A stretch of 32,953 bases of DNA from Bryobacterales bacterium (GCA_003135055.1 PLDF01000356.1:1-32953); one strand, 5' to 3'; positions 7,752 through 16,092 are shown, counted from the stretch's first letter. The notes: generated by a model not told the origin, from the letters alone. Numbers and translations are program-made.

Positions 7752-8454
7752 CCGCCTATCGGGCCAAATGCGGCCAGTCGAGATCGTGCCCCATTATTTG
7801 ATGACGGCGGAAGGCTCGGCGCTGATCAAAATGGGCAACACGCACGTGCTGTGCGCCGCCAGCGTGGAAGATAGCGTGCCGCAGTTTCTGCGCAATTCGG
7901 GCAAAGGATGGGTGACGGCGGAATACGCCATGCTCCCCCGCGCCACGGCCAAGCGCACGCCGCGCGAGGTGACTAAGGGCCGGCCGTCGGGACGGACGCA
8001 TGAGATCCAACGGCTGATCGGCCGTGCGTTGCGGTCGGTGATCGATACCTCGATCCTCGGCGAGCGCACCGTCGCCATCGATTGCGACGTCATACAGGCC
8101 GATGGCGGCACGCGCACCGCGTCCATCACCGGCGCATTCGTGGCGCTGTCGCTGGCGGTAAGGCAATTGATGAAGTTCGGCTCGCTGAAGAAGTCGCCCA
8201 TTCGCGATTCCGTGGCCGCGGTAAGCGTGGGACTGGTGCGCGGCGTGCCGCTGCTCGATCTCAACTACGAGGAAGACTCGCAGGCGGACGTCGATATGAA
8301 CGTGGTGATGACCGGCTCCGGCAAATTCGTCGAAGTGCAGGGCACGGCCGAACACGATCCCTTCGACGACGCGCAGATGGCGCAGCTAATTGCGCTGGCG
8401 CGTTCCGGCATCGCCGAGTTGGCGGAGCTGCAAAAGCGGGTGGTTGCCGTTTGA
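7738..8454 (+). CDS. rph: Ribonuclease PH
   Basis: A phosphorolytic 3'-5' exoribonuclease that trims tRNA 3' ends, acting in the cytoplasm as a ring of identical subunits. Its 238 residues are the normal length. Family landmarks are continuous: MR...GR...MRPVEI at the start, [14 protein letters not shown] (about 55-70), [16 protein letters not shown] (about 83-100), and the phosphate-binding region [19 protein letters not shown] (about 112-135). The start is GTG. It overlaps the small membrane protein by 14 bases and its TGA overlaps the TTG start of rdgB, so three genes are packed as one operon. The rph-rdgB pairing is common in bacteria. Confidence 0.97.
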   Translation: MRTDNRLSGQMRPVEIVPHYLMTAEGSALIKMGNTHVLCAASVEDSVPQFLRNSGKGWVTAEYAMLPRATAKRTPREVTKGRPSGRTHEIQRLIGRALRSVIDTSILGERTVAIDCDVIQADGGTRTASITGAFVALSLAVRQLMKFGSLKKSPIRDSVAAVSVGLVRGVPLLDLNYEEDSQADVDMNVVMTGSGKFVEVQGTAEHDPFDDAQMAQLIALARSGIAELAELQKRVVAV

Positions 8455-9032
8455 CGGTTTATTGCGCCACGGGCAATACCGGCAAGCTCAAGGAATTCCA
8501 ACTGGCCGCGATGGGAACCGGCATCGACGTGGCTTTGCTGCCGGGCTTTCGTGAAATTCCGGAGTGCGAGGAAGACGGCGCCACCTTCGCCGAAAATGCC
8601 GCGATCAAAGCCCGCCACTACGGCCCGCATGCCGCCGGCGTGTTATTCGCCGACGATTCCGGGCTGGTGGTGGACGCCCTCGACGGCGCGCCCGGCGTCC
8701 ACTCGGCGCGCTTCGCCGGGCCCGGCGCGAACGACGAGCGGAACAGCCGCCTCTTGCTCGAGAAATTGCGCGGCGTGCGCCACCGGACGGCGCGGTTCGT
8801 TTGCGTGATTGCGCTGGCGCAAGGCGCCAAGGTGCGCAGCCTCTTCGAAGGGTCCGTGGAAGGCGTCATTCTGGAAGAGCCAAGCGGCGCCGGAGGGTTC
8901 GGCTACGACCCGCTGTTCTATTACCCGCCCCTCGGATGCACGTTTGGCGAGGCCGCCGAAGAACGGAAACTGGCGGTGAGCCATCGCGGCCAGGCCTTCG
9001 GCAAAATGCTGCGCAGTTTGCAGACGCAGTAA
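8451..9032 (+). CDS. rdgB: ITP/XTP (non-canonical purine NTP) pyrophosphatase, RdgB/HAM1 family
   Basis: Hydrolyses dITP, ITP and XTP to the monophosphates and pyrophosphate, keeping deaminated purines out of DNA and RNA. The 193-residue product carries the family motifs in order: [63 protein letters not shown] and [13 protein letters not shown]. The start is TTG at 8451, inside the rph stop codon (TTGA), with GGTGG just upstream. The same frame is open much further back, but that part is the antiphase reading of rph. The N-N pair usual after the SARFAG motif is N-S here, a minor change. A strong terminator follows immediately. Confidence 0.96.
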   Translation: MTVYCATGNTGKLKEFQLAAMGTGIDVALLPGFREIPECEEDGATFAENAAIKARHYGPHAAGVLFADDSGLVVDALDGAPGVHSARFAGPGANDERNSRLLLEKLRGVRHRTARFVCVIALAQGAKVRSLFEGSVEGVILEEPSGAGGFGYDPLFYYPPLGCTFGEAAEERKLAVSHRGQAFGKMLRSLQTQ

Positions 9033-9034
9033 CG

Positions 9035-9062
9035 CCGGCGGTCTTGCCGCCGGTTCTTTTTT
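9035..9062 (+). terminator. Rho-independent terminator after rdgB
   Basis: The stem CCGGCGG/CCGCCGG (9035-9041 with 9047-9053, loop TCTTG) is followed directly by TTCTTTTTT. It lies 2 bases after the rdgB stop codon and closes the operon. Confidence 0.9.
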
Positions 9063-9076
9063 CATAAAACATTCCC

Positions 9077-9105
9077 TTTCCACCCGAAAACATTTCTAGT
9101 ACATT
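9077..9105 (+). promoter_or_regulatory. Possible promoter for the coiled-coil gene
   Basis: TTTCCA, a 17-base spacer, then TACATT in an unusually AT-rich patch right after the terminator. Each box matches 4 of 6 bases of the sigma-70 consensus. Transcription would start at or next to the ATG at 9113, giving a nearly leaderless mRNA. This is weak evidence from a by-eye match. Confidence 0.25.
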
Positions 9106-9112
9106 ATGTTGT

Positions 9113-10030
9113 ATGCAGAACAATCGCGATTCGTCCATTTTGCGCAGTCTGGCCGTCGCGTTCGGGGACGGTCTGGCATTCGGCGTAGGCATGAAGCTAA
9201 CGCAAGGCGGCGGGCGGGGCGGCGAAGCTCCGGCGCCTGAGATGGCGCGTGAGGCAGCCCCGGCAGCCGACTTGACGCCGCTGCTGGAACGCCTCGATGC
9301 CATCGAAGAGCGCGTCGGCAAGGTGGAGCGGGCGGCGATCGCGCCCTCATCCGCCGCGGCGCCGGCCCCGTTCGACCAAAAGGTGCTCGAGGCCATCGTG
9401 AAAGCGCTCGACGCGCGGTTGCTGGAGCAGGCCGGACAGGTGGAGCGGCGGCTCACGGAGCTGGAAGCCAAGCTTGCGATTGAGCTGAAGACTTTGCATC
9501 AGCAGGATCGCCAAGTGGTGAACGGCGTGCAAACGCACATCGAAGAGTTGAACGGGCAGTTCAACGACCAACTGGCCGCGATCCGCCGCCGGTCGGACGA
9601 GGAGCGCGCGTCCATGCAGCGCGAGATTGCGGCGTTGCATCGCGAGTTCGCAATCGAAGCGGCGCTGGCCGTGGAACACTGCACCGCGGAGCTGCGGACG
9701 GAGATCCGATCGAGGGATAGCCAGATCGTCGAGCTGCGAGCGCGGCTTGAGGTTGGCGACGAGAAACTCCGCAACGTGGTTTTGGCCATTGGGCAGGCGT
9801 GCCAGACGGTGCTTGGAGGTACCGTGGCGCCGGCGGAGGCCGACCCGGAACGCGTCGCTGTACCGGAGCGTGCGCCGGAGCGTGCGCCGGAGCGTGTGGC
9901 CGAACCTTCCACCGAATTGCCTCTGCCGGGCTTCGCGCAGCCCAGGCTGGCGGCTCGCGCCATGCCGGTGGCGCTGGTCTCGTCGCTGGCGTTGTCGGCC
10001 GCCGGCCTCGCCGTGCTGCATTACCTGTAA
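9113..10030 (+). CDS. Coiled-coil protein with C-terminal membrane anchor, unknown function
   Basis: A 305-residue protein with no recognised enzyme domain. Residues 1-45 are Gly/Ala-rich with a weak amphipathic segment. Residues about 55-225 are highly charged, Leu/Ala-spaced helices ([17 protein letters not shown] and similar heptad-like runs) predicted to form a long coiled coil. Residues about 240-270 are a Pro/Glu-rich linker containing a 3-copy, 12-bp tandem repeat (9863-9898, giving [12 protein letters not shown]). The last 20 residues ([19 protein letters not shown]) are a hydrophobic helix reaching the C-terminus, a tail-anchor arrangement rare in bacteria. It stands between a terminator and thiG as a separate unit, and thiG starts 32 bases after it. 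A structural or scaffold role is possible but not shown. Confidence 0.7.
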   Translation: MQNNRDSSILRSLAVAFGDGLAFGVGMKLTQGGGRGGEAPAPEMAREAAPAADLTPLLERLDAIEERVGKVERAAIAPSSAAAPAPFDQKVLEAIVKALDARLLEQAGQVERRLTELEAKLAIELKTLHQQDRQVVNGVQTHIEELNGQFNDQLAAIRRRSDEERASMQREIAALHREFAIEAALAVEHCTAELRTEIRSRDSQIVELRARLEVGDEKLRNVVLAIGQACQTVLGGTVAPAEADPERVAVPERAPERAPERVAEPSTELPLPGFAQPRLAARAMPVALVSSLALSAAGLAVLHYL

Positions 10031-10062
10031 TCCGCTCGACTTCGTTTCCTTACAATAGAGGA

Positions 10063-10839
10063 ATGACAACCTTTACCATCGCCGGGCGGGAGTTCCGCTC
10101 GCGCTTGATCGTTGGGACGGGAAAGTATCGCAGTTTCCAGGAAATGCAGCGGTGCCACCAGGCGTCGGGCGCGGAAATAGTCACGGTGGCGGTGCGACGC
10201 GTCAATCTCACGGACCGCTCCAAGGAGTCGCTGCTCGATTACATCGACCGCTCGAAGCTATTCATTCTGCCTAACACCGCCGGATGCTACACCGCCGATG
10301 ACGCCGTGCGCACAGCCATGCTGGCCCGCGAAGTGGGACTTTCGAACTGGGTGAAGCTGGAAGTGATCGGCGACGAAAAGACGCTGTTTCCGGATAATTT
10401 CGGGCTCCTCGAAGCCACGCGAATTCTGGTCAAGGAGGGCTTCGTGGTCCTGCCGTATACCAACGACGATGTGGTTACCGCGCGCAAGCTCATCGACGCG
10501 GGCGCGGCCGCGGTAATGCCCCTGGCGGCGCCGATCGGCTCCGGACTGGGCATACAGAACCCCGTCAATTTGCGGATTCTGCGCGAGCAGATCACCTCAG
10601 TGCCGATGATTGTGGATGCCGGCGTGGGAACCGCATCGGATGCCGCGATCGCGATGGAATTAGGCGCCGACGGCATCCTGATGAATACGGCGATCGCCGC
10701 GGCGGACGATTCGGAAAAGATGGCTCTGGCGATGAAGCTGGCAGTGGAAGCCGGGCGTCTGGCGTACGAAGCCGGGCGGATGCCGAAGAAACTGTACGCA
10801 GCGGCGAGCAGTCCCTTGGCCGGCGTGGTGGGAAGTTAA
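10063..10839 (+). CDS. thiG: Thiazole synthase ThiG
   Basis: Builds the thiazole phosphate ring of thiamin from 1-deoxy-D-xylulose 5-phosphate, dehydroglycine and the sulfur carrier ThiS-thiocarboxylate. The TIM-barrel protein of 258 residues has the family N-terminus ([14 protein letters not shown]), the segment [20 protein letters not shown], the Schiff-base lysine in [10 protein letters not shown] (K98), and the phosphate-binding loops [11 protein letters not shown] and [12 protein letters not shown] near the C-terminus. The ATG has GAGG just upstream. No thiS, thiE, thiF or thiO lies adjacent, so the pathway genes are scattered. A structured 174-bp repeat element starts 2 bases after the stop codon. 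Confidence 0.96.
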   Translation: MTTFTIAGREFRSRLIVGTGKYRSFQEMQRCHQASGAEIVTVAVRRVNLTDRSKESLLDYIDRSKLFILPNTAGCYTADDAVRTAMLAREVGLSNWVKLEVIGDEKTLFPDNFGLLEATRILVKEGFVVLPYTNDDVVTARKLIDAGAAAVMPLAAPIGSGLGIQNPVNLRILREQITSVPMIVDAGVGTASDAAIAMELGADGILMNTAIAAADDSEKMALAMKLAVEAGRLAYEAGRMPKKLYAAASSPLAGVVGS

Positions 10840-10841
10840 TT

Positions 10842-11015
10842 GTGGCGCACGCACTCCTGCGTGCCGCGTCCCCACTCATGGGGACGCGTGTTTCACGTCG
10901 GCGGGGTTCACCCCATGGTTCACCCCATGGTTTAGCCCATGGTTTAGCCCATGGTTTAACCCAAAGGACGCGTTCACACGAGTGTGAACGCTGCACGCAT
11001 GAGTGCGTGCGCCAC
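10842..11015. repeat. 174-bp inverted-repeat element made of four hairpins and a 12-bp tandem repeat
   Basis: The ends (10842-10864 and 10993-11015) are 23-bp inverted repeats with one mismatch. Each contains a perfect hairpin, GCACGCA/TGCGTGC. Just inside lie two further hairpins: 10865-10888 (9-bp stem, loop ACTCAT) and 10970-10991 (10-bp stem, 2-base loop). Read on the opposite strand, the second is a homologue of the first in which CCCC/GGGG has become TCAC/GTGA, so paired changes preserve the stem. The centre (10905-10964) is five copies of a 12-bp unit, GGTTCACCCCAT changing to GGTTTAGCCCAT. The whole looks like a non-autonomous paired REP element. Confidence 0.75.
10905..10964 (+). repeat. 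12-bp tandem repeat, five copies
   Basis: Two copies of GGTTCACCCCAT, two of GGTTTAGCCCAT and one diverged GGTTTAACCCAA, head to tail. As 12 is a multiple of 3, the frame stays open across it (SPHG SPHG LAHG LAHG). This is why the prolyl isomerase frame appears to extend back to 10842. Confidence 0.85.
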
Positions 11016-12146
11016 GTCGCAGCCCTGGTCATCCTATTGGCTGGCTTGGCCGGCGCCTCAGCCGCGCAGCAGCAGGCGAAGCGCCCGGACGGCCTCTATG
11101 CTCAGATCCGCACTTCCAAGGGCTTGATCGTCGCCCGGCTGGAGGCCGATCTCACGCCGCTTACCGTCGCGAATTTTGTAGGCTTGGCCGAAGGCACTAT
11201 CGCGAACTCAGCCTTCGACCTCGGCCGCCCCTTCTACGACGGCTCCGTCTACCATCGAGTGGTCCCCGGCCATGTCATTCAAACCGGCATCCCCCAATCG
11301 GATCGCGCCAAGGGCCCCGGCTACACGTTCCCGAATGAGATCCACGCACGGTTGAGCCACAATCACGCCGGCGCGCTCAACATGGCCAACGCAGGGCCCA
11401 ACACCAACGCCGCTCAGTTCTGCATCACGCTGGGCGACCGCTCCTACCTCGACGGCGACTTCAACGTGTTCGGCGACGTAGTGGAGGGCATGGACGTAGT
11501 GATGCGCATTGTGCAGGGCGATGTGGTGGAGAGCGTGCGCATCGTTCGCACAGGCGCCAAGGCCCAGGCGTTCCACCCCACCACCGAGTCCTTCCAGGCA
11601 ATGGTCCTTGCGGCCCAGCAACGCGTGGCCGAGCATGTGGAGAAGAAGCGGCTCGCGGAGCGGGATTGGATTGCGCGCAACTATCCCAAGGCCTCCGGGC
11701 CGGAAGCCACTGGGCCATCTGGCGGAGTTCTGACGGAGCAACTGGCCGCGGGACATCCGGCGGCGAACAGTGCCACGCCAGGCAGCGCCGGCCCACTCCG
11801 CGTGCGTTATCGCGGGACCGAAGTCCGGTACGTGGGGGACGTGCTCGGGCGGGGGGGGCCGCCGCTCGAAGCAACCAGCTTCGGCAGCGGCGAGAGCGGC
11901 GTTCCCGGCTTCGTAGATCCCCCGCAGGCGTTCACCGTAGATGCGGGAAAGACGAAGCTCAACCCCGGCCTCGATGGCGCCATCGCCGCCATGCAACCGG
12001 GCGAGCGCCGCGTGGTGATTGTGCCGGCTGCCATGGGGTATGGCCGTGCCGGACTCTATACGCCAGAGACTCCCGGTAAGCGCCGCTTCGTGGTCTCGCC
12101 CAACGCGCTGCTGGTCTATGACGTTGAGGTGTTAGTGAACCAGTGA
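11007..12146 (+). CDS. Exported dual prolyl isomerase: cyclophilin joined to FKBP
   Basis: Two unrelated peptidyl-prolyl cis-trans isomerase folds in one 379-residue exported chain. A signal peptide (VRHVAALVILLAGLAGASAAQQQ) precedes a cyclophilin domain (about 25-190), shown by FYDGSVYHRVVPGHVIQTG with the catalytic Arg, GALNMANAGPNTNAAQF and DGDFNVFGDVVEGMDVV. After a charged helical linker, the C-terminal FKBP domain reads LNPGLDGAIAAMQPGERRVVIVPAAMGYG and ends in LLVYDVEVL. It probably assists folding of exported proteins. Start: GTG 11007 is proposed because the signal peptide begins there. The frame continues to GTG 10842, but those 55 codons are the repeat element. Neither start is certain and 11007 lacks a Shine-Dalgarno. 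A run of eight G (11851-11858) inside the FKBP domain could be a slippage site; the frame is intact here. Confidence 0.82.
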   Translation: MRHVAALVILLAGLAGASAAQQQAKRPDGLYAQIRTSKGLIVARLEADLTPLTVANFVGLAEGTIANSAFDLGRPFYDGSVYHRVVPGHVIQTGIPQSDRAKGPGYTFPNEIHARLSHNHAGALNMANAGPNTNAAQFCITLGDRSYLDGDFNVFGDVVEGMDVVMRIVQGDVVESVRIVRTGAKAQAFHPTTESFQAMVLAAQQRVAEHVEKKRLAERDWIARNYPKASGPEATGPSGGVLTEQLAAGHPAANSATPGSAGPLRVRYRGTEVRYVGDVLGRGGPPLEATSFGSGESGVPGFVDPPQAFTVDAGKTKLNPGLDGAIAAMQPGERRVVIVPAAMGYGRAGLYTPETPGKRRFVVSPNALLVYDVEVLVNQ

Positions 12147-12367
12147 AGAAGATTTTGCGGGGCAGGTTGCGAACGTGCGGCCTGGGCCCAGATAACCCGC
12201 TGCCGCTTCGGGTGGACATTAACTTGGTGAATGCAGCCCGCTTGCACCTTTTCAACGGCAAGCCGCCTTCGAGGCCCGGCCCGCGACAAAACCCGATCAC
12301 AAGCTGTATCCCCATGAAAACAATACACAAACCCCCAAGCCGCTTTTTCCTATACTGTATCCTATAA

Positions 12368-12394
12368 GTAGGACAGACCTCCTGGTCTGTCCCC
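12368..12394. repeat. GTGGGGC-type hairpin repeat
   Basis: GTA leads into GGACAGACC/GGTCTGTCC (12371-12379 with 12384-12392, loop TCCT), a perfect 9-bp stem. It has the same ACC-nCCT-GGT apex as the hairpins at 56-73 and 21048-21059, with compensated outer pairs. Confidence 0.7.
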
Positions 12395-12498
12395 TTCGAT
12401 GTACCAAGCGACCTTAGTCCCAACGTACAGTTATCCGCGCCCGCGGCTCCTCTCGGATCGGCCGTTCGCCGCGCCTCGGATCTTTGACAATTGAATAA

Positions 12499-12549
12499 TC
12501 GACGGGCCGGCGCAAGCGAACCGCGATCGCTTCCGCGCCGGCCAGTCGA
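12499..12549. other. Long intergenic stem-loop
   Basis: TCGAC...GTCGA, GGCCGGCGC/GCGCCGGCC and AAGCGA/TCGCTT form three stacked stems (5, 9 and 6 bp) separated by one mismatch and a 2-base bulge, around a 7-base loop (12520-12526). No T-run follows on either strand. It could be a mobile repeat, a transcript end or a structured RNA. Nothing decides between these. Confidence 0.5.
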
Positions 12550-12894
12550 CGGCGCTCCGCCCTTCAACCCCTTTTGACGTATGTTACCCGTAACAAACTA
12601 TTGTAGTTGCTTCACTCTGGCCGCTGTCATCACCGGAATCACGATCCGATCTTCCGGGGCCGCAACCCGGTCGGGCGCTCTCGATTATCCGATATGCCAA
12701 ACGACCCTAGTCCCACAAACGGACACTATTCCGCGCCCGTCCAGCCGCCGCAAGACCACGCCAGCCGCCCCCACGAAGAGCCGTGAGAAATCAAGCCCGC
12801 GAGAAACCAAGCCATCCACGCATTTCGCCCATTTCTGAGACGCACCCCCTGCGCCTTTCGCTTATCACGCGGAACGTCGAGCTGCCGCCCACCG

Positions 12895-13509
12895 CTAAAT
12901 CCAGACCTTCACCAGCGGAGCCCCATTCTTGCACCACTCGCAATGATCGCTGTCCACCGCATAGCTGGCGTCCAGCTTCGCCAGGTAATAAAGCGGCAGG
13001 TTGCCGAAATCGGCGCATCCGGGGTGCGGCTGGTAGATGACCACGGCCAGCCCCACTACCATCGCTCCGCGCGATTCCAGCAGCTTTCGCAGCTCGGAAA
13101 GTTTGCTTCCGGTGCGCAGGATGTCATCCACCAGAACTACCGGCTCGCCGGGCTGCGGGTCTAGGAACTGGCGAAAGTGCAGGGGGTCCTTGGCGTTATC
13201 GCGCTCCGCCCAGTAGACCTGTTTGGCGCGCAACGCCTCGCACACGCCGAAGGCCACCGGCAGGCCGCCGGTGATGGGCGTCACGATGGAAAGGTCCTGC
13301 GTGATGGCGCGGATCTCGGGATTGGCGCGCAATAGCCGGGCCAGGCCTACCGATAGCAAACGCTGGTATTGGTAGTGACGCAAGGCGAGGGGAACCTGCA
13401 GGTATTCGTTCGAGTGCAAGCCCTTTGGATCTTCAAAGTGCCCCTCGCGCAGCGCGCCCGTCTCGCGCAGCACGCCGACAACATCTTCTTGAGTGGGAAG
13501 CAGGTGCAT
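12895..13509 (-). CDS. pyrE: Orotate phosphoribosyltransferase-like protein
   Basis: Expected to transfer the phosphoribosyl group of PRPP to orotate in pyrimidine synthesis. The 204-residue protein has the OPRT N-terminal pattern (GHFEDPKGLHSNEYLQVPLAL, corresponding to 'GHF-L-SG-HS--Y-q-al') and the PRPP-binding motif VVLVDDILRTGSKL with both acidic residues. The C-terminal part (DHCEWCKNGAPLVKVW) is not typical of the shorter PyrE proteins but occurs in long relatives. Start at 13509, 2 bases after the stop of the sugar transferase, so the two are probably translated from one message. The frame runs on to 13587 inside the transferase gene. A salvage PRTase of the same fold is the alternative. 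Confidence 0.8.
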   Translation of the reverse strand: MHLLPTQEDVVGVLRETGALREGHFEDPKGLHSNEYLQVPLALRHYQYQRLLSVGLARLLRANPEIRAITQDLSIVTPITGGLPVAFGVCEALRAKQVYWAERDNAKDPLHFRQFLDPQPGEPVVLVDDILRTGSKLSELRKLLESRGAMVVGLAVVIYQPHPGCADFGNLPLYYLAKLDASYAVDSDHCEWCKNGAPLVKVWI

Positions 13510-13511
13510 GT

Positions 13512-14924
13512 TCAGTTGGCTCCGTGGCCCGTCAGAACCCGTGGAATTGTGCGCAGCAAAATATTCCAATCGAGCGCGAGCGACCAATTATCAATGTACT
13601 GCATGTCCATCTTCATCCAGGTTTCAAAATCCACCTGGTCGCGCCCGCAAACCGCCCAGAGGCACGTCAGTCCGGGGCGCATGCGCAACCGGCGGCGCTG
13701 CCAGCGCTTGTACCGCTCCACCTCGCTGGGCACCGCCGGCCGCGGACCCACCAGCGACATATCGCCCCGCAGTACGTTCCACAACTGCGGCCACTCGTCG
13801 ATGGAAAACTTGCGCAGATAATGCCCCACGCCCGTCTGCCGCGGGTCGCCGGGAATCTTGAACGCGGTTTCGCGCGTGTTCAGGTGCGCCAGCGCGGGCT
13901 TCAGCTCCTCGGCGTTCTCCACCATGGAGCGGAATTTGTAGAACACAAACTGGCGGCCGTTCAAACCGCAACGGACCTGGCTGAAGATGGCCGGTCCGCG
14001 AGACGTCAGGCGGATGAGGATGGCGATAGCCGCCATCAACGGCGAGAGCGCGATCAGCGCGGCGCCGGCGATCGTCATATCGGTGATCCGCTTCGCCAGC
14101 AGGCGGATTTCATCGTCGGGAGCGGCGGAAAAGGTCAGCAGCGGCGTCGGGCCCAACCGGTCGAGCGAGATGGTGCTGTTGACGTGCGGGAAGAAATCCA
14201 CCGCGATGCGGGTGCGGACGCCCTCTTCGTCGCAGAGCAGAAATACTTCTTCCAGGCCGGCCAGGCTTTCGCTGCCCACGGCGAACACGATTTCGTCGAT
14301 CACGTGTTCGCGCAGCAGCGCGGGCAATTCGTGGATGGGATAGACCGGGTACTTGGCTCCCAATGCGATTTCCGCAGGGGCCGTTGCCGGCCGTTCGCTG
14401 AGGAATCCGCGCAGCCGCACGCCGTACTCCACCGAGTCCTCCAGCGCCTTGGCCAATTGCCGGGCGCGGTCTCCGGTACCCACCACCATTAGATAGTGCG
14501 GCCGGGTGAAGCCGCGGCGCAGAGCTCCGGAGACGCGTCCGGCTGTGAGGCGAAAAGTCAGCAGCAGGATCCAGGCGAGAGCGGCGAACAGCAATACAAA
14601 GAAGCGGCTCAACTCGAGCCGCAACACATACTCCAGCACCACCAGGCACAGCGCGCCATAGACGCACTGCTTGGCGGCGTCGCGAAGAATGACGCGCGGG
14701 TGGCCGGAATCCAGCTTTTCGTAGATTTCGAGCCACCATGCGATGGCTATCCAAGCCAGCAGTGCCGAGCCAAGAACCAGCGCCATCTGTTCCGGGGTGA
14801 GAAAGAAGACGTGTTCCAGGTGCAGGATGGAGCGCGTCCGATAGGCCAGGGCAAACGCCAGGGAGACCAGCAGGATGTCCGATATTCCAAACAAAACACG
14901 GGCTTTACGTGGCCGGCTGAACAT
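13512..14924 (-). CDS. Polyprenyl-phosphate sugar-1-phosphate transferase (WbaP/WcaJ type)
   Basis: Moves a sugar-1-phosphate from a UDP-sugar to undecaprenyl phosphate, the first membrane step of exopolysaccharide or O-antigen assembly. The 470-residue protein has four N-terminal membrane helices (about 8-30, 42-66, 88-105, 108-130) and a Rossmann-like CoA-binding_3 domain (about 140-250; LMVVGTGDRARQLAKAL). A fifth hydrophobic segment (about 285-310) leads into the catalytic domain, whose landmarks are KRITDMTIAG, FYKFRSM, LRKFSIDEWPQLWNVLRGDMSLVGPRPA and MRPGLTCLWAV. The sugar is unknown. It is followed 2 bases on by pyrE and is divergent from the kdsD-like gene across 145 bp that should carry both promoters. 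Confidence 0.93.
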   Translation of the reverse strand: MFSRPRKARVLFGISDILLVSLAFALAYRTRSILHLEHVFFLTPEQMALVLGSALLAWIAIAWWLEIYEKLDSGHPRVILRDAAKQCVYGALCLVVLEYVLRLELSRFFVLLFAALAWILLLTFRLTAGRVSGALRRGFTRPHYLMVVGTGDRARQLAKALEDSVEYGVRLRGFLSERPATAPAEIALGAKYPVYPIHELPALLREHVIDEIVFAVGSESLAGLEEVFLLCDEEGVRTRIAVDFFPHVNSTISLDRLGPTPLLTFSAAPDDEIRLLAKRITDMTIAGAALIALSPLMAAIAILIRLTSRGPAIFSQVRCGLNGRQFVFYKFRSMVENAEELKPALAHLNTRETAFKIPGDPRQTGVGHYLRKFSIDEWPQLWNVLRGDMSLVGPRPAVPSEVERYKRWQRRRLRMRPGLTCLWAVCGRDQVDFETWMKMDMQYIDNWSLALDWNILLRTIPRVLTGHGAN

Positions 14925-15069
14925 CCGGATTCAGCATAGCATGGTTGCGGGGCAGCCAATCGTGGAACACGTGGCAATTTCCGCCGCAAAGCCGCGAATC
15001 CCCGAAACGGTTACGCACCCCCATATGCTGTCGACGCCGACGTCGACGTGCGCTCCCTAGTAAACTGCG

Positions 15070-16092
15070 ATGATGAAGCTTCCCATGCATCCGGACGCCG
15101 CCAAACAGGAATGGCTCGCGGCGGCGCGCGCCGCCATGGAGATCGAATCCGCGTCCATCGCGCGCGCGGCGGCGCGCCTCAATGGCGCGCTGATCCAGGC
15201 CGTCGATCTGATTCTGGCGCATCCGGGCAAGGTGATGGTGACGGGCATAGGAAAGTCCGGCCACGTTGCGCGCAAGATCGCCGCCACGCTTTGCAGCACC
15301 GGAACCACGGCGGTGTTTCTTCATCCGGCGGAGGCGGTGCATGGCGATCTGGGCATTTATACGCCCGGCGATCCCACGGTGCTGGTGTCGAAGAACGGCG
15401 CTTCGGAGGAATTGCGGACCCTGGCGCCGCTGCTGCGCGATTTCGATTCGCCGCTGATCGGCATCCTGGGAAGCGCGTCGTCGCCGTTGGCCGCGGAGCT
15501 GGACGTGCTGCTGGACGCTTCCGTGGAGCGCGAAGCCGACCCCAACAACCTTGCGCCAACCGCCAGTGCGATCACGGCGCTGGCCGTGGGGCACGCCTTG
15601 GCGATCGCTCTGATGTGCGCGCGCAAGTTCACGCCGGAAGAGTTCGGACGCCTGCATCCGGGCGGACAGCTCGGGCGCAACTTGCGGCTATTCGTTCGCG
15701 GCGCCATGCATGTGGAGGACGAAGTGGCGCGCGTGGCTCCGGAAACCGCGTTGCGCGACGTGATCATCGCCATGACTCGCAAACCGCTCGGCGCCGCCTG
15801 CGTGGTGACGCCAAATGGAACGTTGGCCGGGTTCATTACCGATGGCGACTTGCGCCGCGTTCTGACCAACCACGACGATATCCGCACCCTACGCGCCGAA
15901 CACGCCATGACGCGCCAGCCTGTGACCATCGGCCCCGGCGCCACGTTGGGCGAAGCGCTCGAGCTGATGGAACGGCGCGAGTCGCAGATTTCGGTGCTGC
16001 CGGTGGTGGATGACGCCGGCCGCGCGCTGGGTCTGTTGCGGCTGCACGACGTGTTTCTGGGATCGCAGCGCGGCTCGCCCGAAAAACTTTAG
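15070..16092 (+). CDS. kdsD: D-arabinose-5-phosphate isomerase, KdsD/KpsF/GutQ family
   Basis: Interconverts ribulose 5-phosphate and arabinose 5-phosphate, the first step to the LPS sugar Kdo. The 340-residue protein has a SIS domain (about 40-190; VMVTGIGKSGHVARKIAATL, HPAEAVHGDLG) and two CBS domains (about 213-270 and 280-335; FITDGDLRR, ISVLPVVDDAGRALGLLRLHD). Its length and domain order are those of KdsD. Small departures: the usual SHGDLG is VHGDLG, and the usual S-x-SGET loop reads SKNGASEEL, so substrate preference should be checked. Two adjacent ATG codons (15070, 15073) are possible starts. It faces the sugar transferase, in keeping with an envelope polysaccharide locus. Confidence 0.9.
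   Translation: MMKLPMHPDAAKQEWLAAARAAMEIESASIARAAARLNGALIQAVDLILAHPGKVMVTGIGKSGHVARKIAATLCSTGTTAVFLHPAEAVHGDLGIYTPGDPTVLVSKNGASEELRTLAPLLRDFDSPLIGILGSASSPLAAELDVLLDASVEREADPNNLAPTASAITALAVGHALAIALMCARKFTPEEFGRLHPGGQLGRNLRLFVRGAMHVEDEVARVAPETALRDVIIAMTRKPLGAACVVTPNGTLAGFITDGDLRRVLTNHDDIRTLRAEHAMTRQPVTIGPGATLGEALELMERRESQISVLPVVDDAGRALGLLRLHDVFLGSQRGSPEKL

Larger units (their letters stand above)
12147..12894. other. 748-bp non-coding stretch rich in hairpins and gene debris
   Basis: Contains a GTGGGGC-type hairpin (12157-12182), a second (12368-12394), a 20-bp stem-loop (12499-12549) and two diverged copies of one segment: about 12397-12445 and about 12690-12745 share GACC(T/C)TAGTCCCA and CCGCGCCCG. 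The second copy opens a 30-codon frame (MPNDPSPTNGHYSAP...) that ends at 12786. No complete gene was recognised on either strand. Confidence 0.55.

Noticed and set aside
9799..10062. Upstream extension of the thiG frame
   Set aside because: The thiG family N-terminus begins exactly at ATG 10063, which has its own ribosome site. The extension is another frame of the coiled-coil gene.
10905..10964. Possible CRISPR-like array
   Set aside because: The units are 12 bp and contiguous with no spacers, so this is a simple tandem repeat.
12143..12367. 74-codon plus-strand frame after the prolyl isomerase
   Set aside because: Its first part is a hairpin repeat and the rest has no recognisable protein features.
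13425..14492. 355-codon plus-strand frame
   Set aside because: Lies wholly opposite the sugar transferase gene, has biased Arg/Gln/Ala composition and no motif, so it is a shadow.
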